Source of the DNA: Streptococcus ruminantium
GTDB lineage: Bacteria; Bacillota; Bacilli; Lactobacillales; Streptococcaceae
Direction of reading: 5' to 3'
Assembly (NCBI RefSeq): GCF_003609975.1
Contig: NZ_AP018400.1
Span: forward strand, 694,501-758,500
Length of the DNA: 64,000 bases
The translations under genes and the position numbers were made by a program. A model generated the notes under the pieces. It was not told where the DNA came from. It searched no databases and saw only the letters and a program-made list of their open reading frames with translations. Below, piece after piece: positions 1 to 8,320 of this stretch; positions within the stretch are counted from its first letter, which is position 1; the number at the start of each line of letters is the position of its first letter.

Positions 1-561
1 TCTATTCCATCGGAAGTTTACCTTCCCTTGATTGCGGGTATAGATGCAGGCCCTTACGGAAGCAGTCGTTCCATGGTTTTATCGGGTCTCGAAAATTTTT
101 ATTTATTAAAAAATGCAGAGCCACGTTTCTTGGAAGCAATGACGAGCTATTATGCCCATTTTCATCTGGTTGATTCGTTCAAAGAGGTTGAAGAAGATAT
201 TATCAAAATCAATGCTAAATTTTCTCCTGAGGAAATGGATGCTGCAAGGCAGTGGTTGAACGATACGTTTGAAGGTGTGACAGCCATGACAACGGGATTT
301 GATAATATTGATATTATCCTATCTGGTTCCAATAAGGCAGTCGGTCTTCAACACTTATGCAGGCATTTTGGGCTTAGTGGGCAGGAGGTTGTGGCCTTTG
401 GTGATAACCAAAATGATTTAGATATGTTGGCATTTGCAGGTTATGCTATTGCGACAGAAAATGCTAGAGCCGATGTCAAGGCTCTGGCAGATCAGGTGAT
501 CGGACACTGTAATGACGAAGCGGTATTGGCCTATTTAGAGGAGGAAGTAAATGGCAATTAA
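1..561 (+). CDS. Cof-type HAD phosphatase, 5'-truncated by window edge
   Basis: The frame is open from base 1, so the true start lies upstream; the TTG at 28 is only an internal codon. What is visible is the C-terminal part of a haloacid-dehalogenase phosphatase of the Cof (type IIB) subfamily. The diagnostic motif IV GDNQNDLDML is present near the end (about bases 402-431), with the two acidic residues that bind Mg2+. Such enzymes are cytoplasmic and dephosphorylate small sugar phosphates or cofactors such as flavin phosphates; the substrate cannot be told from sequence. The stop overlaps the start of the next HAD gene by 11 bases, so the two are translationally coupled and lie in one operon with ftsY. 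Confidence 0.85.
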   Translation, partial: SIPSEVYLPLIAGIDAGPYGSSRSMVLSGLENFYLLKNAEPRFLEAMTSYYAHFHLVDSFKEVEEDIIKINAKFSPEEMDAARQWLNDTFEGVTAMTTGFDNIDIILSGSNKAVGLQHLCRHFGLSGQEVVAFGDNQNDLDMLAFAGYAIATENARADVKALADQVIGHCNDEAVLAYLEEEVNGN

Positions 562-1363
562 ATTGATTGCATTGGATTTAGACGGAACACTTCTGACATC
601 GGATAAACGAATTTCGGAAGCTAACAAAGAAGCTATCGCCAGAGCACGCCAACAGGGAGTTTACGTTGTATTGACGACAGGACGTCCCTTGCAAGCGATA
701 GGCACTTTTCTGGAAGAGTTGGACTTGCTCGGTGAAAATCAGTATTCTATCACTTTCAATGGTGGTTTAGTGCAAGAAAATACAGGTCGTATCCTAGATA
801 AGACTGGTTTTAGCATTGAGGATGTGCGTGCCATCCGACAGGTGACAAATGACTTAGACCTGCCGCTGGATGTTCTTTATGGTGGGGATGTTTACTCTTT
901 ACCGTCAGCACACTCTTCTCTCTATTTGACCTGCAATCCGCTGCTCAATAAGATTTTGATTACGGATGAGACCATGCCAGAGGACTTTGTTTACAACAAG
1001 GCCGTATCGGCAGTTGCCGCAGATTTTTTGGATGAACAGATTCCAAAAATCCCTGTAGAACTCTATGAGCGTTTCGAGATTTTTAAGTCACGGGATATTT
1101 TGCTTGAATGGAGTCCAAAAGGAGTCCATAAGGCAAATGGTCTAGCAAAATTGATAGGTCATCTAGGTATCAAACAGTCAGAAGTAATGGCCTGTGGCGA
1201 TGAGGGAAATGATCTTTCCATGATTGAATGGGCTGGTCTTGGTGTAGCGATGGCCAATGCAACAGATGAAATCAAGTCGGTTGCCAGAGTCGTTTTGCCA
1301 AAGAGCAATGATGAAGATGGGATTGCTTGGGCCATTAAAAAATATGTACTGAATGGGGACTAA
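551..1363 (+). CDS. Cof-type HAD phosphatase (YidA-like)
   Basis: A complete 270-residue HAD hydrolase. Motif I, LDLDGTLLTSD, sits at residues 8-18 with the nucleophile Asp; a TTGRP motif II follows at about 42-46; motif IV GDEGNDLSMIEWAG is near residue 216. The large C2B cap between motifs II and III and the total length fit the Cof/YidA subfamily, which hydrolyses sugar phosphates in the cytosol. The ATG at 551 is preceded by GAGGAGG and overlaps the upstream HAD gene. ftsY begins one base after its stop. A pair of HAD genes upstream of ftsY is a common streptococcal arrangement. The exact substrate is not predictable. Confidence 0.9.
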   Translation: MAIKLIALDLDGTLLTSDKRISEANKEAIARARQQGVYVVLTTGRPLQAIGTFLEELDLLGENQYSITFNGGLVQENTGRILDKTGFSIEDVRAIRQVTNDLDLPLDVLYGGDVYSLPSAHSSLYLTCNPLLNKILITDETMPEDFVYNKAVSAVAADFLDEQIPKIPVELYERFEIFKSRDILLEWSPKGVHKANGLAKLIGHLGIKQSEVMACGDEGNDLSMIEWAGLGVAMANATDEIKSVARVVLPKSNDEDGIAWAIKKYVLNGD

Positions 1364-1364
1364 T

Positions 1365-2633
1365 ATGGGATTATTTGATCGATTATTTGGACAGAAAGCG
1401 CAAAAGAAAAGTCAGGCAGAAGCAGTTGATGAGCTTGAAAAGAATCAGGCAGAAGAAGAGACGGGACAAAGTGAACCAGTTGAGCCTGAACAAGTAACAG
1501 AAGCTATTGAACAGCCTGTGGTGCCTGAATGGACAGTTGAGCAGGAGGAACGAAGACAGCGAACACTGGATATGATGAGCCAGTATTATGCTGCTAAGGA
1601 AGCTGCTGCCTCTCATGTCAAAGAAGCTCAGGAAGAAGGAGATGGCTCTGCTATCCAAACCAAACCAAAGACTGAGGCTGTTCAGCAATTAGTACAAACA
1701 GTTCAAGAAAGCGAACAAGATAAGTACCAACGAACTTTGAAAAAGACCCGTACAGGTTTTGGGGCTCGCCTCAATGCTTTCTTTGCTAATTTTCGTTCGG
1801 TTGACGAAGAATTTTTTGAAGAACTGGAAGAGATGTTGATTTTGTCAGACGTAGGTGTACAAGTCGCTTCTACACTGACAGAGGAGCTCCGCTATGAAGC
1901 CAAATTACAAAAGGCTAAGAAAGCTGAAGAGCTCCGTCACGTGATTATCGAAAAACTCGTCGATATTTATGAAAAAGATGGACAGTTCAGCGAACAGATC
2001 AATTTTCAAGATGGCTTGACTGTTATGCTCTTTGTGGGTGTCAATGGTGTTGGTAAAACAACCTCTGTCGGTAAGTTGGCCTACAAGTATAAACAAGCTG
2101 GTAAAAATGTTATGTTGGTTGCAGCAGATACTTTCCGTGCAGGGGCAGTTGCTCAGTTGGTGGAATGGGGACGTCGTGTTGATGTGCCAGTAGTGACGGG
2201 TCCGGAGAAATCAGATCCTGCCAGTGTTGTTTTTGACGGAGTCGAACGTGCGGTGGCAGAAGGTGTAGATATTCTCATGATTGATACGGCAGGTCGCTTG
2301 CAAAATAAGGATCATCTCATGGCAGAGTTGGAAAAAATTGGTCGCATTATCAAGCGAACTTTACCAGATGCACCTCATGAAACTTTGCTTGCCTTAGATG
2401 CTTCAACAGGGCAAAATGCTCTCAGTCAGGCCAAGGAATTTTCAAAAATTACACCGTTGACAGGTCTGGTTTTGACGAAACTGGATGGTACAGCAAAAGG
2501 TGGAGTGGTTCTTGCCATTCGACAAGAATTAGATGTGCCTGTCAAGTTGATCGGTTTTGGTGAGAAGATTGATGACATCGGTGAATTTAAGTCAGAAGAG
2601 TTCATGCGTGGGCTCTTGGAAGGATTGGTATAG
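1365..2633 (+). CDS. ftsY: Signal recognition particle receptor FtsY
   Basis: SRP receptor GTPase that docks ribosome-nascent chain-SRP complexes at the membrane. The start is the ATG at 1365 (MGLFDRLFG), preceded by GGGGA and one base after the previous stop, giving 422 residues; an in-frame ATG at 1353 lies inside the upstream gene. Residues 1-125 form an acidic, Glu/Gln-rich A domain, typical for membrane association. The NG domain follows, with the P-loop GVNGVGKTTSVGKLA, DTFRAGAVAQL, DTAGR and TKLDGTAKGG motifs of SRP GTPases in the right order. It is the last gene of the HAD-HAD-ftsY unit and is followed by a strong bidirectional terminator. Confidence 0.97.
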   Translation: MGLFDRLFGQKAQKKSQAEAVDELEKNQAEEETGQSEPVEPEQVTEAIEQPVVPEWTVEQEERRQRTLDMMSQYYAAKEAAASHVKEAQEEGDGSAIQTKPKTEAVQQLVQTVQESEQDKYQRTLKKTRTGFGARLNAFFANFRSVDEEFFEELEEMLILSDVGVQVASTLTEELRYEAKLQKAKKAEELRHVIIEKLVDIYEKDGQFSEQINFQDGLTVMLFVGVNGVGKTTSVGKLAYKYKQAGKNVMLVAADTFRAGAVAQLVEWGRRVDVPVVTGPEKSDPASVVFDGVERAVAEGVDILMIDTAGRLQNKDHLMAELEKIGRIIKRTLPDAPHETLLALDASTGQNALSQAKEFSKITPLTGLVLTKLDGTAKGGVVLAIRQELDVPVKLIGFGEKIDDIGEFKSEEFMRGLLEGLV

Positions 2634-2637
2634 AATG

Positions 2638-2674
2638 AAAAAAAGTAGTTAACTGCGAAGTTAGCTACTTTTTT
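2638..2674. terminator. Bidirectional terminator between ftsY and tetR-type gene
   Basis: The inverted repeat AAAGTAGTTAACT / AGTTAGCTACTTT with loop GCGA is flanked by A and T runs on both sides, so it can stop transcription of ftsY (+) and of the convergent TetR-family gene (-). The regulator's stop codon lies inside the right arm. Confidence 0.85.
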
Positions 2675-3125
2675 GCTGATTCATAATTCTTGAAATTTCT
2701 TCTGCGGTGTCCACCATGCCTCGCTGGTACCAAGCGGTGCAGGCACCCAGAATCGAATAACCGACAAAGGCGTAGGAATAGGCTACTTCAATCGGTAATT
2801 GAGCTAGACTTTGCTTGTCTGTCAGGAGTTGGGCGATGAAGATTTCCTTTTCACTCTTGTAGAGGCAGTCAATCAAGGTCTTGTTCTGCTGGAAAAATGC
2901 AAAGAGTGAGGGGAAGGACAGGTCGTTACCATATTCTTCCTTGTAGGCAGAAAAAGCTCTCTCCAAGGCCTGTTTTAAAATGGCGTCCTTACTATCAAAA
3001 TTCCGATAAAAGCTGATGCGGGTCACTCCTGCTCGATTGGCAATATCGGTAATGGTAATCTTATCATAAGCCTTTTGCTGAATAAGTTGCAAAAGGGCTT
3101 CTTGGATATAATCTTGTGCAGTCAT
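2661..3125 (-). CDS. TetR/AcrR-family transcriptional regulator
   Basis: A 154-residue protein, short for the family. The N-terminal helix-turn-helix is clear: ITITDIANRAGVTRISFYRNF at about residues 23-43 matches the TetR_N signature (the Tyr/Phe-R-x-F recognition helix end). The C-terminal ligand domain is small and resembles the streptococcal TetR_C-type cores; its effector is unknown. It is divergently transcribed from a micro-protein/esterase pair. Four TGTTACA motifs occur in the 80-bp intergenic region and its edge, two of them flanking the predicted -10 of the esterase promoter, so it likely represses that unit (inference). Confidence 0.85.
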   Translation of the reverse strand: MTAQDYIQEALLQLIQQKAYDKITITDIANRAGVTRISFYRNFDSKDAILKQALERAFSAYKEEYGNDLSFPSLFAFFQQNKTLIDCLYKSEKEIFIAQLLTDKQSLAQLPIEVAYSYAFVGYSILGACTAWYQRGMVDTAEEISRIMNQQKSS

Positions 3126-3167
3126 GTTACAAACTTCCTCCTTTTGTTACATAGTGTGCCTTTGGCA

Positions 3168-3203
3168 TTGACATGGGAATTAACGAATGTTACACTTGTT
3201 ACA
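3168..3203 (+). promoter_or_regulatory. Promoter of esterase unit with TGTTACA repeats
   Basis: TTGACA (3168-3173), a 17-base spacer and TACACT (3191-3196) form a good sigma-A promoter reading toward the micro-protein at 3241. TGTTACA occurs at 3188-3194 and 3197-3203, overlapping and following the -10, and again at 3125-3131 and 3145-3151 near the start of the divergent TetR gene. Repeats overlapping a -10 are suited to repressor binding. Confidence 0.6.
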
Positions 3204-3240
3204 TCTTAATTGAAAATGAAGGAAATGTCAAGGAGTAATC

Positions 3241-3369
3241 ATGACTTTAAAACGTTGGTTGGTGATAGGGATTATAGCGATTGTTGGACTGTTAGTTGGT
3301 CGCCTGTTAGTACGGATTTTCCTTAATCTGCTCTTGGGTGGAACAATTTGGGGAGGTAATTTTCTATGA
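3241..3369 (+). CDS. 42-residue single-span membrane micro-protein
   Basis: An ATG at 3241 preceded by AAGGAG (about 8 bases upstream) opens a 42-codon frame: a short basic start (MTLKRW), one hydrophobic segment of about 20 residues (VIGIIAIVGLLVGRLLVRIF) and a Gly-rich tail. The TGA overlaps the ATG of the downstream esterase as ATGA (3366-3369), which implies translational coupling. I do not recognise the family; it looks like an integral membrane peptide. It is the first gene of a transcript starting at the promoter at 3168-3196. Real translation is supported by the ribosome binding site and the exact overlap only. Confidence 0.6.
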   Translation: MTLKRWLVIGIIAIVGLLVGRLLVRIFLNLLLGGTIWGGNFL

Positions 3370-4316
3370 GAAGGAGAAGATTTGTGGGCTTAGGAATTTT
3401 AGTATTTTTCTTGGCTGTCCTTGCTGGTGTAGCTTCTAAAGGTCTGATTAAGCCAGCTTGGGCCAAGAAGTACACTGTTGAATGGTCGGAGCAGGTAGGA
3501 AGAACGGTGACGGATCTGTCCTATGGAGAGGAAGAAGTCCAAAAGTTTGACCTCTATCTGCCTGCGAACACTAGTAAGCAGACCTACGGACTTGTTGTCT
3601 ATCTGCATGCGGGTGGGTTTACAAGCGGTGATAAAAAGGATGACCAGCAGATGTTGCAATGGCTGGCTTCCAAGGGCTATGTGGCCGCAGGGATCAACTA
3701 TACCTTGCGGACAGATGAAAATGGTGCAAGTGTTACTTCTCAGGCTCAGGAAATCAAAGACAGCATTCCTCATGTGATTGAAGCTGCTAAAAAGGAAGGC
3801 TATACAATTGACAAAATGGCTATTTCAGGCGGTTCAGCAGGTCATGCTCTGGCTATGATTTACGCCTATCGGGATGCCAAAGAGGCTCCTGTTCCTGTGG
3901 TCTTGACCTTCGGTGGTGTTGGCCCCTCTAGCTTTTACATGGAAGATTGGGGCATTTATGGGGCGGATACCAATCATGAAGCTGCCGCAGGTCTTGTCAG
4001 TGCTATGTCAGGACAAGAGGTGACTAAAGAAATGATTGTTGACGGTAGTTACAAGGCTATTGTCAATGAAATTTCAGCAGTCCACTGGGTGACGGAAGAA
4101 TCTGTGCCAAGTGTGGTCATCTACGGCAAACATGATAAGGTGCAGCCTTACGCCGCAGCCCTTCGACTAGAAAAAGCCTTGAAGGAAAAAGGTGTTGACT
4201 ACCAGTTCCTTACTGCTGAACATTCTGGACATGGTCTGCAAAATGACGATGCCGCAAACCAAGCCTATATGACCTTAGTGGAAGACTATTTGACCAAGTA
4301 TCTGCCGGTGGATTAA
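3366..4316 (+). CDS. Membrane-anchored alpha/beta-hydrolase (esterase/lipase-like)
   Basis: A 316-residue protein with a basic N-terminus (MRRRRF) and one hydrophobic segment at residues 6-30, so probably anchored or secreted. The hydrolase fold shows the oxyanion motif LHAGGFTSGDK (HGGG-like, about residue 82), the nucleophile elbow ISGGSAGHA (GxSxG, about 156), an acid in YGKHDKV near 255, and the catalytic His in EHSGHGL near 287. This fits the Aes/BD-FAE esterase families, which hydrolyse short-chain esters. It is coupled to the upstream micro-protein by an ATGA overlap and is likely controlled by the divergent TetR regulator. The substrate is unknown. Confidence 0.8.
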   Translation: MRRRRFVGLGILVFFLAVLAGVASKGLIKPAWAKKYTVEWSEQVGRTVTDLSYGEEEVQKFDLYLPANTSKQTYGLVVYLHAGGFTSGDKKDDQQMLQWLASKGYVAAGINYTLRTDENGASVTSQAQEIKDSIPHVIEAAKKEGYTIDKMAISGGSAGHALAMIYAYRDAKEAPVPVVLTFGGVGPSSFYMEDWGIYGADTNHEAAAGLVSAMSGQEVTKEMIVDGSYKAIVNEISAVHWVTEESVPSVVIYGKHDKVQPYAAALRLEKALKEKGVDYQFLTAEHSGHGLQNDDAANQAYMTLVEDYLTKYLPVD

Positions 4317-4386
4317 GTTTTAGTAGTGAGTGTTGAATTGATTGGCATTCATCATTCAACAGTTAGGTTAGATTTAAGGAGAAATA

Positions 4387-5328
4387 ATGAAGAAAGGATT
4401 CACAATTTTAGGTATCATCATTTTTTGTATCATTTCGTTAATGATTATTACCCTTAATTTTCTTTCGCACCAATCAGTAAATCCAAGAAATTTCCAAGAA
4501 AAAACGGAAATGGGTGGAGAGATTGAACAGAAGTATATGGCAAATGGAAGCTATGAAGTTGCCAAAAAAGAAGAAGGAACGCTCTTAAATTTTGGAAAAT
4601 TCCTGATTTTCTATCCAAAAGAATTGGAGACAAGTGACAAGCAATACCCTGTTATTGTGATTGCCAATGGAACTGGTGTTCCACTTTCTAAATTTCCAGC
4701 TATTGCTGAACATTATGCTTCCTGGGGATTTATTGTCATCGGAACGGAAGAGCCTCACTCCTGGAATGCCTTTGGGGCTGAAATGAGTATTCGTTATTTA
4801 GAGAGAATGAATGCCAATCAAGAAGTTGCTGATAAGGAAAGTCTGTTTTATCAAAAAGTTGATTTTGAAAATGTCGGCATCGTAGGGCATTCGCAAGGTG
4901 GTGTTGGGGTTATCAATGCTATCACCGACACACAGCATAAAGATATTTACAAGACTGCGGTGGCACTTTCTCCTACCAATAAAGAGTTAGCTCATAATCT
5001 ATTTTGGGATTACGATGCGACAAAGATTACTATTCCGATAATGCTCATATCTGGTCAGGGTGGAGGAGATGATTGGGTTGTTACAGGAGACCAATTGGTT
5101 GACATCGCCAATGATATTCCAAGCAATAAACTTGCTATGAGGCGTAAAAATACGCCACATGGTGAAGTGTTGTACAAACCAGATGGCTATACAATGGCAT
5201 GGTTTATGTGGCAATTGCAAGGTGATACAGAAGCCGCCCAAGCATTTATAGGTGATAAACCTGAAATCTTAACCAATCCGTATTATACTGACCAACTGAT
5301 TGAGTTGGAAATAGATAGAAAAGAGTAA
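4387..5328 (+). CDS. Secreted or membrane-anchored alpha/beta-hydrolase
   Basis: 313 residues; the N-terminus has an uncleaved-looking hydrophobic segment (residues 5-26) that would anchor it at the membrane. The nucleophile motif GHSQGGVG (GxSxG, about residue 165) lies after a strand, and a PHGEVLYKPDGY segment near residue 262 may carry the catalytic His. The overall pattern (VIVIANGTG, WGFIVIGTEEPHS) resembles the chlorophyllase/PET-hydrolase-like dienelactone hydrolase group. It follows the first esterase by 70 bases, with an AAGGAGAAATA ribosome binding site and no clear terminator between, so it may be cotranscribed. Lower AT/GC contrast suggests separate origin from its neighbour. Substrate unknown. 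Confidence 0.75.
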   Translation: MKKGFTILGIIIFCIISLMIITLNFLSHQSVNPRNFQEKTEMGGEIEQKYMANGSYEVAKKEEGTLLNFGKFLIFYPKELETSDKQYPVIVIANGTGVPLSKFPAIAEHYASWGFIVIGTEEPHSWNAFGAEMSIRYLERMNANQEVADKESLFYQKVDFENVGIVGHSQGGVGVINAITDTQHKDIYKTAVALSPTNKELAHNLFWDYDATKITIPIMLISGQGGGDDWVVTGDQLVDIANDIPSNKLAMRRKNTPHGEVLYKPDGYTMAWFMWQLQGDTEAAQAFIGDKPEILTNPYYTDQLIELEIDRKE

Positions 5329-5359
5329 TGCGGAGTATCCTATAAGAAAGTTGTTAGAA

Positions 5360-5396
5360 AAAAAGTCGTTAGTTCAACAAGAACTAGCGACTTTTT
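5360..5396. terminator. Bidirectional terminator
   Basis: AAAAAGTCGTTAGTTC (5360-5375) pairs with GAACTAGCGACTTTTT (5381-5396) around a 5-base loop, with one G-U pair and A/T runs on both outer sides. It ends the esterase gene (+) and the convergent acetyltransferase gene (-), whose stop codon is inside the right arm. Confidence 0.85.
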
Positions 5397-5941
5397 CTAT
5401 CTGTATGTAGCAGTGAGTAAACAGTAATGTCAACAATACCACGATTATTTCGAGCAGCTTGTCGGAGGGTGCCTTCGTAGGTCATGCCGACTTTCTCCAT
5501 GACACGACCAGAAGGACGGTTTTCACTATCATGAACAGCCATAATCCGTAAACAGCCCACTTCTTCCAGTAAATAGCGATTGACAGCTTCAAGAGCTTCA
5601 GGCATGTAACCTTGGCCCCACCATTTACTACCCAACACCCAACCTAATTCAGCGGCCTGTACTCGTTCATCTAGACTGACGACGGAAATATCTCCAATTA
5701 CTTGTTGTGTTTCCTTGAGCTCAATAATCCACCTGTACGATTTTTCTTGTGAATAAGATTGGAGACAGAACTGGATATAGTCTTCAGTTTCTTGGAGTGT
5801 CTGATGAGTTGACCAGGTCAGATAAGTGGTGACCTTTTCATCTGAAGTCCAGTTTTGGAAAACTGATTCAACATCCTTTGCTTGAAAAGGGCGCAAAATC
5901 AGGCGTTCTGTTTCTAATACTTGTGTTCCAATATGTTGCAT
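5384..5941 (-). CDS. GNAT-family N-acetyltransferase (RimJ/RimL type)
   Basis: 185 residues. The start LETERLILRPFQAKD is the hallmark N-terminal strand of the RimJ/RimL subgroup; the acetyl-CoA binding region is seen in ELGWVLGSKWWGQGYMPEAL (about residues 97-116), followed by the NRPSGRVMEKVGM segment typical of motif B. These enzymes acetylate protein N-termini, ribosomal proteins or small amines in the cytosol. The ATG is one base downstream of the stop of the AlkD-like gene and has a GAGGAGA site inside that gene's end, so the two are cotranscribed. The acceptor is unknown. Confidence 0.85.
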   Translation of the reverse strand: MQHIGTQVLETERLILRPFQAKDVESVFQNWTSDEKVTTYLTWSTHQTLQETEDYIQFCLQSYSQEKSYRWIIELKETQQVIGDISVVSLDERVQAAELGWVLGSKWWGQGYMPEALEAVNRYLLEEVGCLRIMAVHDSENRPSGRVMEKVGMTYEGTLRQAARNNRGIVDITVYSLLHTDRKSR

Positions 5942-5942
5942 C

Positions 5943-6617
5943 TTATTTTCTCCTCAACAATGCTTCTATCCAGTCTGGTGCATAGGCAGAAGTACAGCCT
6001 TTTGGTACTTTCATGTCCACATAGACAGCGAGCTCCTGACCGATTGCAATACCTTGTTCCAGGTAGTCAGGATAGGCAACTGCAATCTCCACCAAACATT
6101 GGTTCATGGTCCATTGGATAAGCGGGTCTGCGGTTTGTAAATGCTGGCGAATGTGGTCTAGAGATTCTTCGATTTCTTGATTTGAGGCAGTTTTTCCAGC
6201 AAAATATTTAGCACGGAGGAACCAGCCAATGCGTTGAAAAATGGCTGAATTTTTGTCCAGCAAGTAGGCTTCCCAATCCTTACTGTCTTTTCGTTTGCTA
6301 AGAATGATGGAAGCCAGCTTATCGAGGACATTGACCGAAACTTCTTCATTGAGGCAAGTTTCTAAAGCAGTAGAAGTCAGCTGGTCAGGTTTTGTTTTGG
6401 CAATTTGAATAGCTAAATATTGTGCCTCAAGGACACCTGCTTGCCAGAGTGGAGCAAACAAGTCCAGTCGATTTTTATAGGCCTTGGCGATACCAGAAAT
6501 AGCTCCCATCGGAACGCCGTAGTAGGGCTTGGTTTCGCCAATTTTTTCATATCGCTTGAGGGTGCCAGCATGGCTGGCTGCTTCAAGTTGGGTGAGAATG
6601 GTGTTTATTTCAGTCAT
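5943..6617 (-). CDS. DNA alkylation repair protein (AlkD-like HEAT-repeat)
   Basis: 224 residues from the ATG at 6617 (MTEINTILTQLEAA), which has GGAG six bases upstream; an in-frame start at 6656 would lie across a hairpin and is less likely. The protein is all-helical with HEAT-like repeats, and the segments YGVPMGAISGIAKAYK near residue 32, RIGWFLRAKYFAG near 128 and the C-terminal YAPDWIEALLRRK are recognisable in the DNA alkylation repair (AlkC/AlkD) superfamily. Members excise bulky N3/N7-alkylated bases or only bind DNA. It forms an operon with the downstream GNAT gene. Family assignment is from memory of sequence pattern; activity is not proven. Confidence 0.7.
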   Translation of the reverse strand: MTEINTILTQLEAASHAGTLKRYEKIGETKPYYGVPMGAISGIAKAYKNRLDLFAPLWQAGVLEAQYLAIQIAKTKPDQLTSTALETCLNEEVSVNVLDKLASIILSKRKDSKDWEAYLLDKNSAIFQRIGWFLRAKYFAGKTASNQEIEESLDHIRQHLQTADPLIQWTMNQCLVEIAVAYPDYLEQGIAIGQELAVYVDMKVPKGCTSAYAPDWIEALLRRK

Positions 6618-6631
6618 AAATATCTCCGAAA

Positions 6632-6653
6632 AAAACTGGATTGCTCCAGTTTT
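6632..6653 (-). terminator. Minus-strand terminator just upstream of alkD-like gene
   Basis: AAAACTGGA / TCCAGTTTT with a TTGC loop; on the minus strand the stem is followed by a run of T (TTTTTTT, plus-strand 6629-6635). It would stop transcripts coming from zwf, only 15 bases before the AlkD-like start codon. Confidence 0.65.
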
Positions 6654-6659
6654 CATATG

Positions 6660-6819
6660 TAGTCGTTTAGTTTGCTTTTAGTACAAGGCAACGAGCTGCA
6701 GGTTGCTAGAACAGCCTAGAGGCTGTTCTAGGTTGGAAATAAGACATGCGAAGCAAGTCACTTTCGTGGAGTACGGAAAAGCGAGTTAACGAAGTAATCA
6801 AAGATAAACTAAATGACTA
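6660..6819. repeat. 160-bp MITE-like element with 14-bp terminal inverted repeats
   Basis: The ends TAGTCGTTTAGTTT (6660-6673) and AAACTAAATGACTA (6806-6819) are inverted repeats with one mismatch. Inside is a perfect 11-bp stem, CTAGAACAGCC / GGCTGTTCTAG, with a TAGA loop (about 6708-6733). The right end includes the zwf stop codon (6817-6819). No open frame is inside. Size, terminal inverted repeats and internal hairpin fit a non-autonomous miniature element like the BOX/RUP class of streptococci; copy number cannot be judged from this window. Confidence 0.55.
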
Positions 6820-8304
6820 TTTCAATAAGCCACGTTCACGGTACCAGACATCTGGTGTCCAGATCCATTCGCAACCGTAACTTTTGAGTAAATCAAAGGC
6901 AGCTTGTGGTCCCATAGTTCCTGCTGGATAGGTGTGGAGTTGTACTTGATGATTTGTCCATAGTTCAACGATACGATCAATCAAACTCCAGCTAGCTTTT
7001 ACTTCCTCCCAATGGCTAAAGTTCGTTGAATCACCATTGAGAACATCAAAGAAGAGTTTCTCGTATGCCTCAGGCGAGTTTCCTAGAGCTGTTGCATTAT
7101 GACGAAAATTGAGTTTGGCGGGTGTCAAGGCAAAATGGGAGCCGACTTCTTTACCATTGATGGACAACATGAAGCCCTCCGTTGGTTGGATATAGATTGT
7201 TAAGATATTTGCCTCGGATGGTTGTCCGAAAATATCTTCTGCGTGCTTAAAGGTGATGGTGATGCGTGTTCCTTTTTCTGTCAAGCGTTTTCCAGTACGG
7301 AAGAAGAATGGAACATCACGAAAGCGGTCTGTATCAACAAAGAAGGCACCGCTAGCAAAGGTTTCGGTCTGAGAACCTTCAGCAATATTTGGCTCATCAA
7401 GATAGCCAATATAGTCTTTGCCATCAATAGAGCCTGCTGTATATTGACCACGGATAAAGTTTCGCTTGAGTTCCTCGTCAGATTGGTGACGGAGGTGTTG
7501 GAAAACCTTTATTTTTTCAGCGCGAACATCCTCTTCTTTGAAACTAGCTGGTTTATCCATAGCAAGAAGGGAGAGAACTTGTAGAACATGGTTTTGAACC
7601 ATATCTTTTAGAGCACCTGAATGGTCGTAGTAACCACCTCGATCCTCCACTCCGATTGCCTCTGCGAAGGTGATCTGGATATTGTCAATATAGTTGCGGT
7701 TCCAAATATGCTCGAAAATAATATTAGCAAAACGTACTGCAAAGATATTTTGAACCATTTCCTTCCCTAAATAATGGTCAATACGGTAGATTTGATCTTC
7801 CTTAAAAGTAGTTGCCAATTCCTTATTCAAATTTTCGGCAGTTGCCAAGCTAGTTCCGAAAGGTTTCTCGATAATCAGACGCTCAAACCCCTGTCCATCA
7901 ACAATTTGTTCGGATTGAAGATGTTTGGCAATGGTACCGAAAAATTCAGGAGCCATGGAGAGGAAGAAAATCTTGTTGTGCCGTGTATCGTATTTTTCAC
8001 ACAAATCATCCTGCAATTTGCGAAGAGCTAGATAATGCTCTGTATCATTGACATCGTGACTTTGATAGTAAAAATGACTAGCAAATTCATGGGCTTGACG
8101 TGGTGTATCCGGCAAATCACCTAAGGATTCAATGACGATTTGTTCAAAAAATTCTTTCGTCCAAGGTCTACGTGCTGTACCGATAACTGCAAAATGTTCC
8201 TTGATATGTCCAGCCTTATAGAGGCGGAATAGGGATGGGTATAGTTTGCGTTTGGCAAGGTCGCCACTAGCACCAAAAATTGTAAATACTACATGTGATG
8301 ACAT
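6817..8304 (-). CDS. zwf: Glucose-6-phosphate 1-dehydrogenase
   Basis: 495 residues, normal for G6PD. It oxidises glucose 6-phosphate to 6-phosphogluconolactone with NADP+, the entry of the oxidative pentose phosphate path, in the cytosol. The N-terminal dinucleotide motif GASGDLAKRKLYPSLF (residues 10-25) and the active-site signature RIDHYLGKEMVQN (near 173) with the substrate Lys are intact; the EKPFGTSLATA motif precedes it. It is transcribed alone on the minus strand from an extended -10 promoter at 8337-8342. The stop codon falls inside the right terminal repeat of a MITE-like element, so the very last residues might have been altered by insertion. Confidence 0.97.
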   Translation of the reverse strand: MSSHVVFTIFGASGDLAKRKLYPSLFRLYKAGHIKEHFAVIGTARRPWTKEFFEQIVIESLGDLPDTPRQAHEFASHFYYQSHDVNDTEHYLALRKLQDDLCEKYDTRHNKIFFLSMAPEFFGTIAKHLQSEQIVDGQGFERLIIEKPFGTSLATAENLNKELATTFKEDQIYRIDHYLGKEMVQNIFAVRFANIIFEHIWNRNYIDNIQITFAEAIGVEDRGGYYDHSGALKDMVQNHVLQVLSLLAMDKPASFKEEDVRAEKIKVFQHLRHQSDEELKRNFIRGQYTAGSIDGKDYIGYLDEPNIAEGSQTETFASGAFFVDTDRFRDVPFFFRTGKRLTEKGTRITITFKHAEDIFGQPSEANILTIYIQPTEGFMLSINGKEVGSHFALTPAKLNFRHNATALGNSPEAYEKLFFDVLNGDSTNFSHWEEVKASWSLIDRIVELWTNHQVQLHTYPAGTMGPQAAFDLLKSYGCEWIWTPDVWYRERGLLK

Positions 8305-8320
8305 AATTTCATTCCTATCT

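Noticed and set aside
1353..1364. ftsY start at 1353
   Set aside because: It lies inside the preceding gene; the ATG at 1365 has better ribosome-site spacing and the conserved MGLFDRL start.
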